Shown: positions 7,162 to 15,981, counted from the stretch's first letter. The stretch is DNA of 17,399 nucleotides from Aquificaceae bacterium UBA2488 (GCA_002341805.1 DDOS01000029.1:4276-21674); one strand, 5' to 3'. The notes: generated by a model from the sequence alone, not told the origin. Made by a program: numbers and translations.

Positions 7162-8115
7162 ATGCTAAAAAGGATTTTTGTTTTTGGGCTTTTAACGATA
7201 GCGCTTAGTTCTTGTAGTGCGGAGATAACCACCGCTTCTTTATATGGAAACACCAACTACACTTCCAAAGCTTATGCATATAGACCATATGTGAACTATG
7301 CTCCAAGATATTCAAATCCATCCAATGAACTAAATCTAACATACTCTAAGGATGTGGATAAATATATAAACTATTTTGTGTATAAAGATAGATATTTTAT
7401 AGAAAGAGCGATAGAAAGAGCTATATACTATTCTCCTATAGTGCTACCCATTTTGAAAAAATACAATCTTCCACCAGATTTTATGTATTTACCTGTAATT
7501 GAGAGCGGATACAACCCTAATGCGGTCTCAAGCTCAGGAGCCGCTGGTATATGGCAGTTGATGCCTCAAACCGCAAGAGATTATGGTCTTGTGGTAAATA
7601 GTCAAGTGGATGAGCGCTTTGATATTATAAAATCCACCGAAGCAGCAGCTCATTATCTTAGCAATCTTTACAATCAGTTTGGCGATTGGAATAAAGTATT
7701 GGCTGCCTATAACTGCGGATCTTACTGTGTGGCTTCTGTTTTTAGAAATGATCCTCGTGGTAATTTTTGGTCTATGCAAAATGCTTTTCCAGCTCAAACC
7801 CAACAATATGTCCCCAGATTTCTTGCCGTTCTTAATATTGTGAAAAATTATAGGCGTTTTGGTTTTGATATAAAAAAATCATATTTTCACTACGCTCTTC
7901 ATATATATAGATCGAATACCCAAGCAACTCTTCAGAATATAGCCTATTTTTATGGAGTTAATTATAATTTTATTAAAAGCCTAAATCCTCAGATAAGATC
8001 AAATATAGTCCCTGCTGGTGCTTATGTTTACATACCTTCTAATCCAAAACCATACTATCAAAACACATCCACCAACGATTCTATCAAAAGGTTTATAACG
8101 GGAAAGTTTGAATAA
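7162..8115 (+). CDS. Lytic murein transglycosylase, MltD-like lipoprotein with LysM
   Basis: A 317-residue lipoprotein that would cleave peptidoglycan glycan strands. Its signal peptide ends in a lipobox (LSSC, lipidated Cys18). The SLT domain (about 95-200) has the catalytic glutamate E114 in IESGYNP, followed by GAAGIWQLMP and, later, AAYNCG, all characteristic of family 1 transglycosylases. A divergent LysM repeat at about 246-292 (ending in GAYVYIPS) would bind glycan. It is shorter than E. coli MltD and has one LysM. It follows the secretin gene on the same strand; there is no Shine-Dalgarno and only a weak -10-like tattat at 7122-7127. The mobA start overlaps its stop codon. Confidence 0.87.
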   Translation: MLKRIFVFGLLTIALSSCSAEITTASLYGNTNYTSKAYAYRPYVNYAPRYSNPSNELNLTYSKDVDKYINYFVYKDRYFIERAIERAIYYSPIVLPILKKYNLPPDFMYLPVIESGYNPNAVSSSGAAGIWQLMPQTARDYGLVVNSQVDERFDIIKSTEAAAHYLSNLYNQFGDWNKVLAAYNCGSYCVASVFRNDPRGNFWSMQNAFPAQTQQYVPRFLAVLNIVKNYRRFGFDIKKSYFHYALHIYRSNTQATLQNIAYFYGVNYNFIKSLNPQIRSNIVPAGAYVYIPSNPKPYYQNTSTNDSIKRFITGKFE

Positions 8116-8710
8116 GATTAGGGCTTTTATATTAGCAGGGGGCAATAGCACAAGATTTAAAGAAGACAAAACCCTTTATAATGTATTTGATATACCTATG
8201 ATAGAATATTGTATAAAAAATGTATTTGGCTTTTCAGAAGAAATATATATTGTTGCTAAAAATATAGAAAAGTATAACCATATTAAGGATGTAAAATTGA
8301 TAAAAGATCTATATCAAACCCAAACTCCTCTTAGTGGTATATATACAGCTTGTTGTTATTCTGAAAAGCCTTTTTTAATAGTAGGAGCAGATATGCCTTT
8401 TGTGCAAAAAAATATCTTAGATTTTCTTATTAAAAGCCATAAAAACCAAGCTACGGTGTTTGAAATAAATGGATTTTTGGAACCACTTTTATCTATATAT
8501 GAACCTAGCATAAAAGATATCATTAAATACCATCTTGATAAGGATGTGCTTTCTGTGAATAGAGTTTTAAAAAAATTAAGGTTAAATATAATAAAAGAGG
8601 ATATAGCTAAAATCCTTGATAAAGATTTAATATCTTTTTATAATATAAACACAAAAGAAGACTTAGAAAAAACCCTTAGCGTATTTAACACTCAAAAATA
8701 TTATATTTGA
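8108..8710 (+). CDS. mobA: Molybdenum cofactor guanylyltransferase
   Basis: A 200-residue nucleotidyltransferase that attaches GMP to molybdopterin to give the guanine-dinucleotide cofactor. The N-terminal nucleotide-binding loop LAGGNSTRFKEDK (9-21) and GADMPF (D95, metal site) match MobA. The usual RMG of the loop is RFK here, but the arginine and the final DK are kept. The TTG start overlaps the transglycosylase stop by 8 bp, with gggaaag upstream as a partial ribosome-binding site; no in-frame ATG precedes the LAGG motif. The 3' end overlaps convergent lnt by 48 bp. IspD-like or other nucleotidyltransferases are the alternative, but the loop fits MobA best. Confidence 0.85.
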   Translation: MNKIRAFILAGGNSTRFKEDKTLYNVFDIPMIEYCIKNVFGFSEEIYIVAKNIEKYNHIKDVKLIKDLYQTQTPLSGIYTACCYSEKPFLIVGADMPFVQKNILDFLIKSHKNQATVFEINGFLEPLLSIYEPSIKDIIKYHLDKDVLSVNRVLKKLRLNIIKEDIAKILDKDLISFYNINTKEDLEKTLSVFNTQKYYI

Positions 8711-10012
8711 TATTATTATAAAACCAACAAGGGGTTTATATCCATATGTATCAAAAGGCGTTTTAATTTTATAGGGTTTTATATATGAGCTTAATATACC
8801 TTTTTCACCATAGGGTAGTATTTTTTCGGTTCCAAGGGGTGATATGATGGCGGATATGCCAGAGTTGTTTGCTCTTATAAGATATGAGCCGTTTTCTATG
8901 GCTCTTGCCATTGCTTGGTCGTTGTGTTCATGAGGTTCTAAATCATCTCCAAACCATGCATCGTTGGTAATATTTATTATAAAATTAGCATGCTCTGATA
9001 ATGTTCTTACGAAGGATGAAAAATCAAGCTCAAAACATATAGGTGTAGCCACCGAATACTTTTTATTTTTTATATAAACTATTATGGGTTTTGGGCTTTT
9101 ACCAGGGATAAAATCAATTCCATTTATGGCGCTAAATAACTTTTTGGCAAATTTAAAAGGATAAGGCATATATTCTCCAAAAGGCAAAAGTTTTATCTTA
9201 GAATAATAATCTATCATATGACCTTTATAAAAAGAGTACGCGTTGTTGGTGGGAAGTATTTTATTGCCTTTATATTTTACATCCACAAGTCCCACCACAA
9301 AGGGTTTATAGTTTGTATAGTATAAAAATGCACTTCTTATAGGGTCAGTGTCATCAGAATACAAAAAAGGAAATGCTGATTCTGGAAGCACCACAAGGTT
9401 TGTGTTTGAAGATATTACTTTGTTTAGATACGGGAAATATACAAGGGATTCTTTCTCAAAAGCTTGATAGTTTAGTTTGATATTTTCTTTTATGTTTGGC
9501 TGGATTATACTTACTTTTATAGAAGGTTTGTTTTTATAAAAATTTAATACATAATCTTTATAATAAAAGCCAAAAAACAATAGTAAAAAACCAAGACCCA
9601 AAAAGGATAAAAGCATTTTTTTGTTTTTGAAGCTTATAGCAAGATACATAAGATAAAGTCCAACCCCGTAAACCCCAAATAAGGCAAGGGCATATTTTAA
9701 ATATGGTATATATATAACTATTGTGCCTATTGGATACCAAGGAAAACCATCAAAAGGAAAAAATTCTCTCAGATATTCAGCGCTTATCCAAGAAATAGGA
9801 AGCATATAAATATTAAAATTATATATCTTTTGAAATAGATAAAACATGCCAAATTGAAGCAAATCAACGGCCGATATAAACATAAAAAACAATAAAAAGA
9901 CAAGTATTATACTCATCTCTCCAAACTTATAAAGGGTATAAAAAACCCAATAATATAGAAAAAAAGAGTATATAAAACCTATGCCAATGTAAAATTTAAA
10001 GCTTTTTCTCAT
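8663..10012 (-). CDS. lnt: Apolipoprotein N-acyltransferase
   Basis: A 449-residue inner-membrane enzyme that N-acylates the lipidated cysteine of outer-membrane lipoproteins. The N-terminal part (1-155) holds about five hydrophobic segments and the GFPWYPIG motif (89-96). The nitrilase-like domain runs from about 165 to 425 with the catalytic triad E211 (LPES), K272 (upstream of LLPFGEYMP) and C326 (ICFE). A last membrane helix (about 428-449) closes the protein. It is shorter than the E. coli enzyme (about 512), mostly at the N-terminus, where one or two helices seem to be missing. The start overlaps the end of the upstream flippase-like gene by 17 bp, so the two are probably translationally coupled; there is no good Shine-Dalgarno. 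A likely substrate, the MltD-like lipoprotein, is encoded nearby. Confidence 0.9.
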   Translation of the reverse strand: MRKSFKFYIGIGFIYSFFLYYWVFYTLYKFGEMSIILVFLLFFMFISAVDLLQFGMFYLFQKIYNFNIYMLPISWISAEYLREFFPFDGFPWYPIGTIVIYIPYLKYALALFGVYGVGLYLMYLAISFKNKKMLLSFLGLGFLLLFFGFYYKDYVLNFYKNKPSIKVSIIQPNIKENIKLNYQAFEKESLVYFPYLNKVISSNTNLVVLPESAFPFLYSDDTDPIRSAFLYYTNYKPFVVGLVDVKYKGNKILPTNNAYSFYKGHMIDYYSKIKLLPFGEYMPYPFKFAKKLFSAINGIDFIPGKSPKPIIVYIKNKKYSVATPICFELDFSSFVRTLSEHANFIINITNDAWFGDDLEPHEHNDQAMARAIENGSYLIRANNSGISAIISPLGTEKILPYGEKGILSSYIKPYKIKTPFDTYGYKPLVGFIIISNIIFLSVKYAKGFF

Positions 10013-10946
10013 CTTTTAATAAAATAATTTGAAAGCATATGAAACCTATAAAAGCTGCAAAGTATTGGCTCACAAAGCGCCATAATATCACAAAAACACC
10101 CAGCTCATATACGCTTAAATATGGTTTGAAAACCGTCAACCCTCCAATTTCACCTATGCCAGACCCACCTGGCGTTGGGCTCATATAGATGCTGTATAAA
10201 AGCCCAAGCTGTCTTAATGCTGTGTTAACAATATCCACATTTTTGCCAAAAGCTCTTATAAGAACAGGCGCTATACATAGAAACGTTATATATAACATAC
10301 AAGAATAAAAGAAAGCAAAAAATACGCTGCTTCTTTTGGCTCTTAGAAATATCCTTATGGTGGCTATGTATTTTCTTAGAGTATACTTTATACTAAGTTT
10401 AGTTTTAGTACTTAGTATATTGCTTTTATAAAAAATATTAAGAGTTATATACAAAAATCCGGCGAGAAGCAAGGTTATACCAAGAATTTTTAATACATTT
10501 AAACCAAGTTTTGGTTTTTCAAAAAGATAAAAAACTGTAATAGGAAAAGCAGCCACAAAGAAAAAAAGCCCAGATAAGGTTTTCATCGTTACTATGCTCA
10601 TGGTTTTGTGAAGATGAGCTCCTTTTCTTTTTAGCATATAAACGCTGGCAAGCTCTCCTCCTATGTGAAGGGGTGTTATAGTGGCGGCAAATGTGTTTAT
10701 AACAGATATCAAGTATCCATAAAATATAGAATACCTTAGGTTTAAGGCTTTTGATAAACTCATAATCCTAAGCATATCAAAGGTTTGATATAAAAAGCCA
10801 AGAAACAAGGCAAAAAGTATATATTTTATATGAAGGCTCGAAAGGGCTTTAAGTGTGCATTTGTTAAAGGTTTTGTATACAACATAAGCCATACTAACAC
10901 CCACTATCAAAGTAAATGCCAATATGGCTTTTATAAAATATTTCAC
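9996..10946 (-). CDS. Flippase-like membrane protein (UPF0104 / lysylphosphatidylglycerol synthase TM family)
   Basis: A 316-residue integral membrane protein with about eight hydrophobic segments. Motifs [10 protein letters not shown] (91-100) and [10 protein letters not shown] (257-266) are the two conserved loops of the UPF0104 (AglD/MprF N-terminal-like) family, whose members are linked to moving or modifying lipids or glycolipids. There is no soluble MprF aminoacyl-transferase domain, so it is not a full lysyl-PG synthase. It starts with GTG in a GTGA overlap with the ribBA stop and overlaps lnt by 17 bp, so it is the middle gene of a three-gene operon. The substrate is unknown; sharing a transcript with lnt hints at envelope lipid work. 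Confidence 0.8.
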   Translation of the reverse strand: MKYFIKAILAFTLIVGVSMAYVVYKTFNKCTLKALSSLHIKYILFALFLGFLYQTFDMLRIMSLSKALNLRYSIFYGYLISVINTFAATITPLHIGGELASVYMLKRKGAHLHKTMSIVTMKTLSGLFFFVAAFPITVFYLFEKPKLGLNVLKILGITLLLAGFLYITLNIFYKSNILSTKTKLSIKYTLRKYIATIRIFLRAKRSSVFFAFFYSCMLYITFLCIAPVLIRAFGKNVDIVNTALRQLGLLYSIYMSPTPGGSGIGEIGGLTVFKPYLSVYELGVFVILWRFVSQYFAAFIGFICFQIILLKDEKKL

Positions 10947-12148
10947 AGGATATGGCCTAATTTATTTTTCTTGGTACTTAGATATACCACATTGCATTCA
11001 TTTGGGGTTATGGATATAGGCACTCTTTCCACTATCTCAAGACCATAACCTGTTAAAGCCACTATCTTACGAGGATTGTTGGTTAAGAGCCTTATTTTTC
11101 TTATACCTAAATCAAGAAGTATCTGTACTCCTGTGCCGTATTCTCTTAAATCTGCTGGGAATCCTATTTTTTCATTAGCTTCTACGGTATCATAGCCTTG
11201 CTCTTGAAGAGCGTAAGCTCTTATCTTGTTTGCTATGCCTATACCCCTTCCTTCATGACCTTTTAGATAAACAAGTACGCCTTTTTTCTCTTTAGCGATT
11301 TTTTCAAGAGCAGCTTCCAGTTGAGACCTACAATCGCATCTTAGAGACCTAAACACATCCCCAGTAAGGCATTCTGAATGTACTCTTACCAAAACAGGCT
11401 CATCTTCAGACCATTCTCCCATAGTTAGAGCCACTTGCTCTTCATTGTTTAATACATTTCTATAGGCGTGTATTTTAAAAGTGCCATAAGCTGTTGGCAG
11501 TATGGCGGTGGCAACTTTTTCTACGGTTCTATCTTTTCTAAGCCTATATTTTATAAGGTCTTCTATGGTGATGATTTTAAGACCAAAATGCTTGGCGAAC
11601 TCCTGAAGCTCAGGTAATCTTGCCATCGTACCATCTTTGTTCATGATTTCACATATTACCCCAGAAGGATAAAGCCCTGCTAATTTTGACAAATCTACAG
11701 AAGCTTCTGTGTGCCCTGCTCTTTCAAGTACACCTCCTGGCTTAGCTCTTAATGGAAATATATGTCCTGGTTTTACAAAATCCGATGGTTTTGAGTCCTC
11801 TTTTATGGCAAGCTGTATGGTGGTAGCTCTATCAAAAGCAGAGATACCTGTGGTGATGCCGTATCTTGGATGAGCATCCACTGATACACAAAAAGCTGTG
11901 CCCCTAGGGTCTGTGTTTGTGCTTACCATAGGGCTAAATCCAAGCTCATCACATCTTTTAGCTTCTAAGCTAAGGCATATAAGTCCTCTACCGTGAGTAG
12001 CCATAAAGTTTATAGCCTCTGGTGTGGCAAACTGTGAAGCCATCACCAAATCTCCTTCGTTCTCTCTGGCAGGGTCATCCACCACGATGATCATTTTACC
12101 GTTTTTAATATCTTCAATAGCTTCTTCTATACTTGCAAAATTCTCCAT
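10943..12148 (-). CDS. ribBA: Bifunctional riboflavin synthesis enzyme: DHBP synthase / GTP cyclohydrolase II
   Basis: A 401-residue fusion catalysing the two entry steps of riboflavin synthesis. RibB half (1 to about 200): RENEGDL (28-34), HTEASVDL (146-153) and the CEIMN glutamate E167, all expected active-site residues. RibA half (about 205-401): zinc ligands C260, C271 and C273 in the [15 protein letters not shown] pattern, followed by GHEGRGIG and the LLTNNPRK segment. Both halves look active. It is the first gene of the leftward operon with the flippase-like gene and lnt. No FMN riboswitch is visible: only 92 bp separate it from divergent ispE. A -10-like TATATT lies 7 nt before the ATG and there is no Shine-Dalgarno, suggesting a leaderless mRNA. 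Confidence 0.95.
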   Translation of the reverse strand: MENFASIEEAIEDIKNGKMIIVVDDPARENEGDLVMASQFATPEAINFMATHGRGLICLSLEAKRCDELGFSPMVSTNTDPRGTAFCVSVDAHPRYGITTGISAFDRATTIQLAIKEDSKPSDFVKPGHIFPLRAKPGGVLERAGHTEASVDLSKLAGLYPSGVICEIMNKDGTMARLPELQEFAKHFGLKIITIEDLIKYRLRKDRTVEKVATAILPTAYGTFKIHAYRNVLNNEEQVALTMGEWSEDEPVLVRVHSECLTGDVFRSLRCDCRSQLEAALEKIAKEKKGVLVYLKGHEGRGIGIANKIRAYALQEQGYDTVEANEKIGFPADLREYGTGVQILLDLGIRKIRLLTNNPRKIVALTGYGLEIVERVPISITPNECNVVYLSTKKNKLGHIL

Positions 12149-12155
12149 ATAAATA

Positions 12156-12161
12156 AATATA
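12156..12161 (-). promoter_or_regulatory. -10 box of ribBA
   Basis: Minus-strand TATATT ends 7 nt before the ribBA ATG at 12148. No -35 or Shine-Dalgarno is evident. The layout predicts transcription from the start codon itself. The sequence is AT-rich, so the match alone is weak evidence. Confidence 0.35.
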
Positions 12162-12225
12162 TTCTAATTTAGATAATATGTAAAGTACGTTAATTTTGTA
12201 AGTATGCTTAGAAAACCTTGTTATG

Positions 12226-12234
12226 TGATATAAT
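12226..12234 (+). promoter_or_regulatory. Extended -10 promoter of the ispE operon
   Basis: TGATATAAT is a perfect extended -10 (TGnTATAAT). It ends 6 nt before the ispE ATG at 12241, placing the transcript start on the A of ATG. There is no Shine-Dalgarno and no good -35, which an extended -10 does not need. Confidence 0.55.
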
Positions 12235-12240
12235 TTTATT

Positions 12241-13053
12241 ATGATAAGGATTTTAGCACCTGCAAAAGTAAATTTTGGGCTTTGGGTAAATAAGAAACGA
12301 GAAGATGGTTATCATGAGATATTTAGCATTATGCATGCCATAGATTTATATGACGAGATATATATAGAACCAAGCCATACTTTAGAGATTTATACGGTAG
12401 GTCCTTTTTCTAAAAGCATAGAAACAAACATAGTGCAAGAAGCGGTTGAAGAGTTTGCAAAATTAACAGATGAAAGCTTTGATTATAAAATAACTATCCA
12501 GAAAAACATACCAGTGGGAGCTGGTCTTGGTGGAGCAAGTTCGGATTTAGCTTCGGTGATAAACTATCTAAATACTACCCTCAAAACCCCGCTATCTTAC
12601 GATGAGCTTGTGGAGTTTTTGATGCGTTTTAGCAAAGATGCGCCATTTTTCCTAAAAGGTGGATGTGTTATAGCTTATGGACTTGGTGAAAAAATCCATT
12701 CTATATCACATATGCAAAGAGAGGTTACAATTGTTTATCCAAATGTGGAGTCTTCCACTAAAAAAGTTTATCAGGCTTTTAAAAGCCAGGAAAACGATAT
12801 AAAATTGGAAGATATATTGAGGCTTTTAGAAGAAAAACCCTTGGAGGAAATTATAGAAAACCACCTTCAAGAAACAGCCATAGATATATATAAAGAGATT
12901 GGTGAAGTGATGAGGTTTTTACAAAGTTTTGGATACAAGCCTTATATGTCAGGAAGTGGATCAAGCGTATATATATTTGGTCATATTGAAAATACGTTAA
13001 AAAATGCTATATTAACAAGAGGCTGGTATATATATGAATGTAATACTATTTAA
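12241..13053 (+). CDS. ispE: 4-diphosphocytidyl-2-C-methyl-D-erythritol kinase
   Basis: A 270-residue GHMP-family kinase of the MEP isoprenoid pathway. It phosphorylates CDP-ME at the 2-hydroxyl. N-terminal APAKVNFGL with catalytic K9, the ATP-binding loop PVGAGLGGASSD (91-102), catalytic D133 in KDAPFFL, and the C-terminal MSGSGSS loop are all present; length is normal. It is the first gene of a five-gene unit. The stop is 6 bp before the phoH ATG. The strong extended -10 ends 6 nt upstream of the ATG, so the operon probably begins as a leaderless message. Confidence 0.95.
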   Translation: MIRILAPAKVNFGLWVNKKREDGYHEIFSIMHAIDLYDEIYIEPSHTLEIYTVGPFSKSIETNIVQEAVEEFAKLTDESFDYKITIQKNIPVGAGLGGASSDLASVINYLNTTLKTPLSYDELVEFLMRFSKDAPFFLKGGCVIAYGLGEKIHSISHMQREVTIVYPNVESSTKKVYQAFKSQENDIKLEDILRLLEEKPLEEIIENHLQETAIDIYKEIGEVMRFLQSFGYKPYMSGSGSSVYIFGHIENTLKNAILTRGWYIYECNTI

Positions 13054-13059
13054 TTGGGC

Positions 13060-14046
13060 ATGATAAAAGAAGAGATATTTGACATAGGGGATTTAGACGA
13101 AAGATTTTATGCGGTGGTGGGAAGGGCTGATGAAAATTTAAGGAAATTTGAAGAGATTTTCAATCTAAAAATTATTGCTAGAGGTACAGATATATTTGTA
13201 AAAGGTGAATCTGAAAAAGTAGATGAGTTTTTAGATTTTCTAAACAACATTATGAGAGAGTATGCAAAATCTCCACTCTCTTCAAAAGAAGTTTTAAACA
13301 TGGCTTATTTGTATAAAAACCATGGCAAAGAAGAAGAGAAAATATCAGAAGAAGAGTATGAAACTATTCTTATAACTCACCGTAAAAAAGCCATAACTCC
13401 AAAAACCAAAAATCAACATCTTTATATAAATTCTATAAAACACAACGATATCGTATTTGGCATAGGACCAGCTGGTACTGGTAAAACCTATTTGGCTATG
13501 GCAATGGCTGTATCTTATTTGAAAGCTCAAAAGATAAATAAAATAATCCTTACAAGACCAGCGGTGGAGGCTGGAGAAAAGCTTGGATTTTTGCCAGGTT
13601 CTATAGCTGAAAAAGTAGATCCATATCTAAGACCTCTTTATGATGCGTTATTTGACATGCTTGACTATGAAAAAGCCTCTTATTTACTTGAAAAACAGAT
13701 GATAGAGATAGCCCCCCTTGCTTTCATGAGAGGGCGTACTTTAAACGATGCTTTTATCATATTAGATGAAGCTCAAAATTCCACCAAAGAGCAAATGAAG
13801 ATGTTTTTAACCCGTATTGGTTTTGGTTCTAAAGTGGTGATAACAGGTGATATGACCCAAGTGGATTTACCCAAAAAAGAACAATCTGGTTTAAAAGAAG
13901 CCATATATGTATTAAAGGATATAAAAGGTATAGACTTTATTTTCTTTGATGAAAAAGATGTGGTAAGACATCCCATAGTCCAAAGGATAGTAAAAGCTTA
14001 CGAAATATATGAACAAAATATCCCTCAAGATAAATCCCAAGATTAA
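13060..14046 (+). CDS. phoH: PhoH-like ATPase (PhoH/PhoL family)
   Basis: A 328-residue cytoplasmic P-loop ATPase related to the N-terminal part of superfamily 1 helicases. A small KH-like RNA-binding segment occupies about 1-70. Walker A GPAGTGKT (136-143), Walker B DEAQN (236-240) and the motif TGDMTQVDLP (262-271) identify PhoH. A TTG six bases upstream (13054) is an alternative start in frame; ATG at 13060 is preferred. It lies between ispE and ybeY; the phoH-ybeY pair is widely conserved in bacteria and points to RNA or ribosome maintenance rather than phosphate starvation alone. Its last 38 bp overlap ybeY. Confidence 0.92.
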   Translation: MIKEEIFDIGDLDERFYAVVGRADENLRKFEEIFNLKIIARGTDIFVKGESEKVDEFLDFLNNIMREYAKSPLSSKEVLNMAYLYKNHGKEEEKISEEEYETILITHRKKAITPKTKNQHLYINSIKHNDIVFGIGPAGTGKTYLAMAMAVSYLKAQKINKIILTRPAVEAGEKLGFLPGSIAEKVDPYLRPLYDALFDMLDYEKASYLLEKQMIEIAPLAFMRGRTLNDAFIILDEAQNSTKEQMKMFLTRIGFGSKVVITGDMTQVDLPKKEQSGLKEAIYVLKDIKGIDFIFFDEKDVVRHPIVQRIVKAYEIYEQNIPQDKSQD

Positions 14047-14446
14047 ACTCCCTAAGGAGTTTAAAAGCTTTTTGAAAAAAAATATTTTATTGATGTTAAA
14101 AGCCCTAAAACTAAGAAATCAAATGCTTGATATTTATATAACCATCGATGAAGAGATACATGCACTAAACAAAGAATATAGAAACAAGGATAAACCCACA
14201 GATGTATTGTCTTTTACTATAGATGAGTACATTGATGATATGCATTATCTTGGAGAGATAATAATCTCTTATGAAACTGCTCAAAGACAAGCCTTTGAAC
14301 AGAATGTAAGCTTAGAACAAGAACTAACAAGGCTTATAGCTCACGGGATTATCCATATTTTGGGATACGATCACGAGCTTTCAAAAGAGGAAGAAAAGAT
14401 ATTTTTTGAAAGGCAAGAGGAGCTTTTGCACTCGTGCATTTTTTAG
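14009..14446 (+). CDS. ybeY: Endoribonuclease YbeY (16S rRNA maturation)
   Basis: A 145-residue metalloprotein of the UPF0054/YbeY family, which acts in 16S rRNA 3' processing and ribosome quality control. The zinc signature HGIIHILGYDH gives ligands H112, H116 and H122, and the conserved KPTDVLSF is at 62-69. The ATG at 14009 lies inside phoH, a 38-bp overlap, with no clear Shine-Dalgarno, so translation is probably coupled to phoH. The family length (about 150) supports this start. An in-frame ATG at residue 29 would remove part of the first domain. The ABC ATPase start overlaps its stop by 13 bp. Confidence 0.92.
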   Translation: MNKISLKINPKIKLPKEFKSFLKKNILLMLKALKLRNQMLDIYITIDEEIHALNKEYRNKDKPTDVLSFTIDEYIDDMHYLGEIIISYETAQRQAFEQNVSLEQELTRLIAHGIIHILGYDHELSKEEEKIFFERQEELLHSCIF

Positions 14447-15216
14447 ATGTCAAAGATCTTAAAAAATATTACAAATCTTTTGAAGCTTTAAAAGGTATAA
14501 GTTTTTATATACAAAAAGGTGAGATTTTCGGACTTCTTGGGACAAACGGAGCTGGTAAAACTACCACTATCAAGATAATAGCAAGCATTATACCCCAATC
14601 CTCAGGAGAAGTTTACATAGACAATAATATTATCACCAAAAGCCCAATACGTATAAAATCTCTAATTGGATATGTACCCCAAGAGATATCTGTAATACCA
14701 AATTTAAGTGCCTATGAAAACCTAAGGCTTATTGGCAAATTTTACGGAGTTTCTAAAGAAAAAGTTATACAAACCCTAAAAGATATAGACCTTTTTGATA
14801 GAAAAGATTCTTTGGTACAAACATTCTCTGGTGGTATGATAAGAAAGCTAGAGATATCAATGGCTTTGATGCATGAACCAAAACTGCTATTGCTCGATGA
14901 GCCAAGCGTAGGCCTTGACCCAAATGCTAAACTTAGTATTTGGAATTTTATAAAGTCCAGAAAACAAGATATGGCCACCCTCATTACTACCCACGATATG
15001 AATGAAGCAGAACGCCTTTGTGATAGGATTGCTATAATGAAAAAAGGTGAAATCATCGCCCAAGGAACTATAGAAGAACTACAAACAATTATCGGTAGAA
15101 AAGATGCTACCCTCGAAGAGATTTTCATCACTCTAACAGGACAAACCACAGAAGAAGACACCCAAGATATATCATCCATAAGAAACAGAAGAAACACCAT
15201 AAAAAGGCTTAGCTAA
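14434..15216 (+). CDS. ABC-2 type exporter, ATP-binding subunit
   Basis: A 260-residue ABC ATPase of the DrrA/NatA/CcmA-like export group. Walker A GTNGAGKTT (36-44), Q-loop Q83 (YVPQE), signature FSGGM (131-135, a common variant of LSGGQ), Walker B with D155/E156 and H-loop H187 (TTHD) are all intact. The C-terminal tail ending in ATLEEIFITLTGQ is typical of this group. The start is GTG, with gaggag 12 nt upstream; it overlaps ybeY by 13 bp. The permease ATG follows its stop directly. The exported substrate (drug, lipid, ion or polysaccharide) cannot be read from the sequence. Confidence 0.9.
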   Translation: MHFLDVKDLKKYYKSFEALKGISFYIQKGEIFGLLGTNGAGKTTTIKIIASIIPQSSGEVYIDNNIITKSPIRIKSLIGYVPQEISVIPNLSAYENLRLIGKFYGVSKEKVIQTLKDIDLFDRKDSLVQTFSGGMIRKLEISMALMHEPKLLLLDEPSVGLDPNAKLSIWNFIKSRKQDMATLITTHDMNEAERLCDRIAIMKKGEIIAQGTIEELQTIIGRKDATLEEIFITLTGQTTEEDTQDISSIRNRRNTIKRLS

Positions 15217-15981
15217 ATGTGGTTTTTGGCTTTTATTAAAGGAAGTGTTGTGATACTCGAGATAGAGCTTAGAAAGATGGTTCGTCAAAAAGTGGATATT
15301 ATCACAAGAGCTATACAACCTATCATATGGATTTTGCTATTTGGGAATGTGTTTTCACATATAAAAGGTATTCCTGTAAGAGGAAGCTATTTGGGTTTTA
15401 TGACACCTGGGATATTGGCTCAGTCTGTGATGTTTGTGTCGTTTTTTTATGGCATATCTTTAATATGGGATAAAGACCAAGGCCAAATTACAAGGTTTTT
15501 AAGTGCTCCTATACCACCTTCTTCCATTGTGGTGGGAAAATCTCTATTTTCTGGGATAAGAGGGCTTATACAGGCACTTTTTATTATGTTATTAGCAAAA
15601 GCCTTAAGCATAAACATATTTTTAAATATTTATACAATAATCTTTGGAAGTTTAAGTATAATATTGTCTGGGGTTTGTTTTTCAGCTTTTTCTATGCTAA
15701 TAGCCTCTATTTTTAAAAGCGTAGAAAAGTTTATGGGAGTAGTGCAGATTATCACAATGCCTATATTTTTCTCAAGTAGTGCTTTATATCCTATATCACT
15801 TATGCCTTATTGGCTAAAGATAATAGCTTTGATAAACCCACTCACTTACTCGGTGGATATATTAAGGATGCTGTTGTTTGATAACGATATGCATATATTT
15901 GGTATGTTTATTATATTGTCTTTTTATAGTCTTGTATTTTTAAGTTTTGGGGCTTTTAGTATAAAAAGACTTATAGGATAG
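15217..15981 (+). CDS. ABC-2 type transport permease
   Basis: A 254-residue permease with six hydrophobic segments, partner of the ATPase just upstream (no bases between stop and start). It has the ABC-2 conserved stretch near residues 85-110, with the alternating LSAPIPPSSIVVGK segment that contacts the ATPase. The C-terminal signature runs SSALYPISLMPYWLK, then NPLTYSVDILR. An aaagg ribosome-binding site lies in the upstream gene end. It ends the ispE-phoH-ybeY unit, and its stop codon abuts the stop of convergent rimM, leaving no room for a separate terminator. Family: DrrB/NodJ-like; substrate unknown. Confidence 0.9.
   Translation: MWFLAFIKGSVVILEIELRKMVRQKVDIITRAIQPIIWILLFGNVFSHIKGIPVRGSYLGFMTPGILAQSVMFVSFFYGISLIWDKDQGQITRFLSAPIPPSSIVVGKSLFSGIRGLIQALFIMLLAKALSINIFLNIYTIIFGSLSIILSGVCFSAFSMLIASIFKSVEKFMGVVQIITMPIFFSSSALYPISLMPYWLKIIALINPLTYSVDILRMLLFDNDMHIFGMFIILSFYSLVFLSFGAFSIKRLIG

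Noticed and set aside
12149..12240. FMN riboswitch upstream of ribBA
   Set aside because: The divergent gap is only 92 bp, AT-rich, and has none of the conserved RFN stems; the ribBA -10 appears to abut the gene.
14742..15200. 152-codon minus-strand open frame
   Set aside because: It is the complement of the ABC ATPase gene, whose motifs are intact. Serine- and isoleucine-rich composition is typical of antisense shadows.
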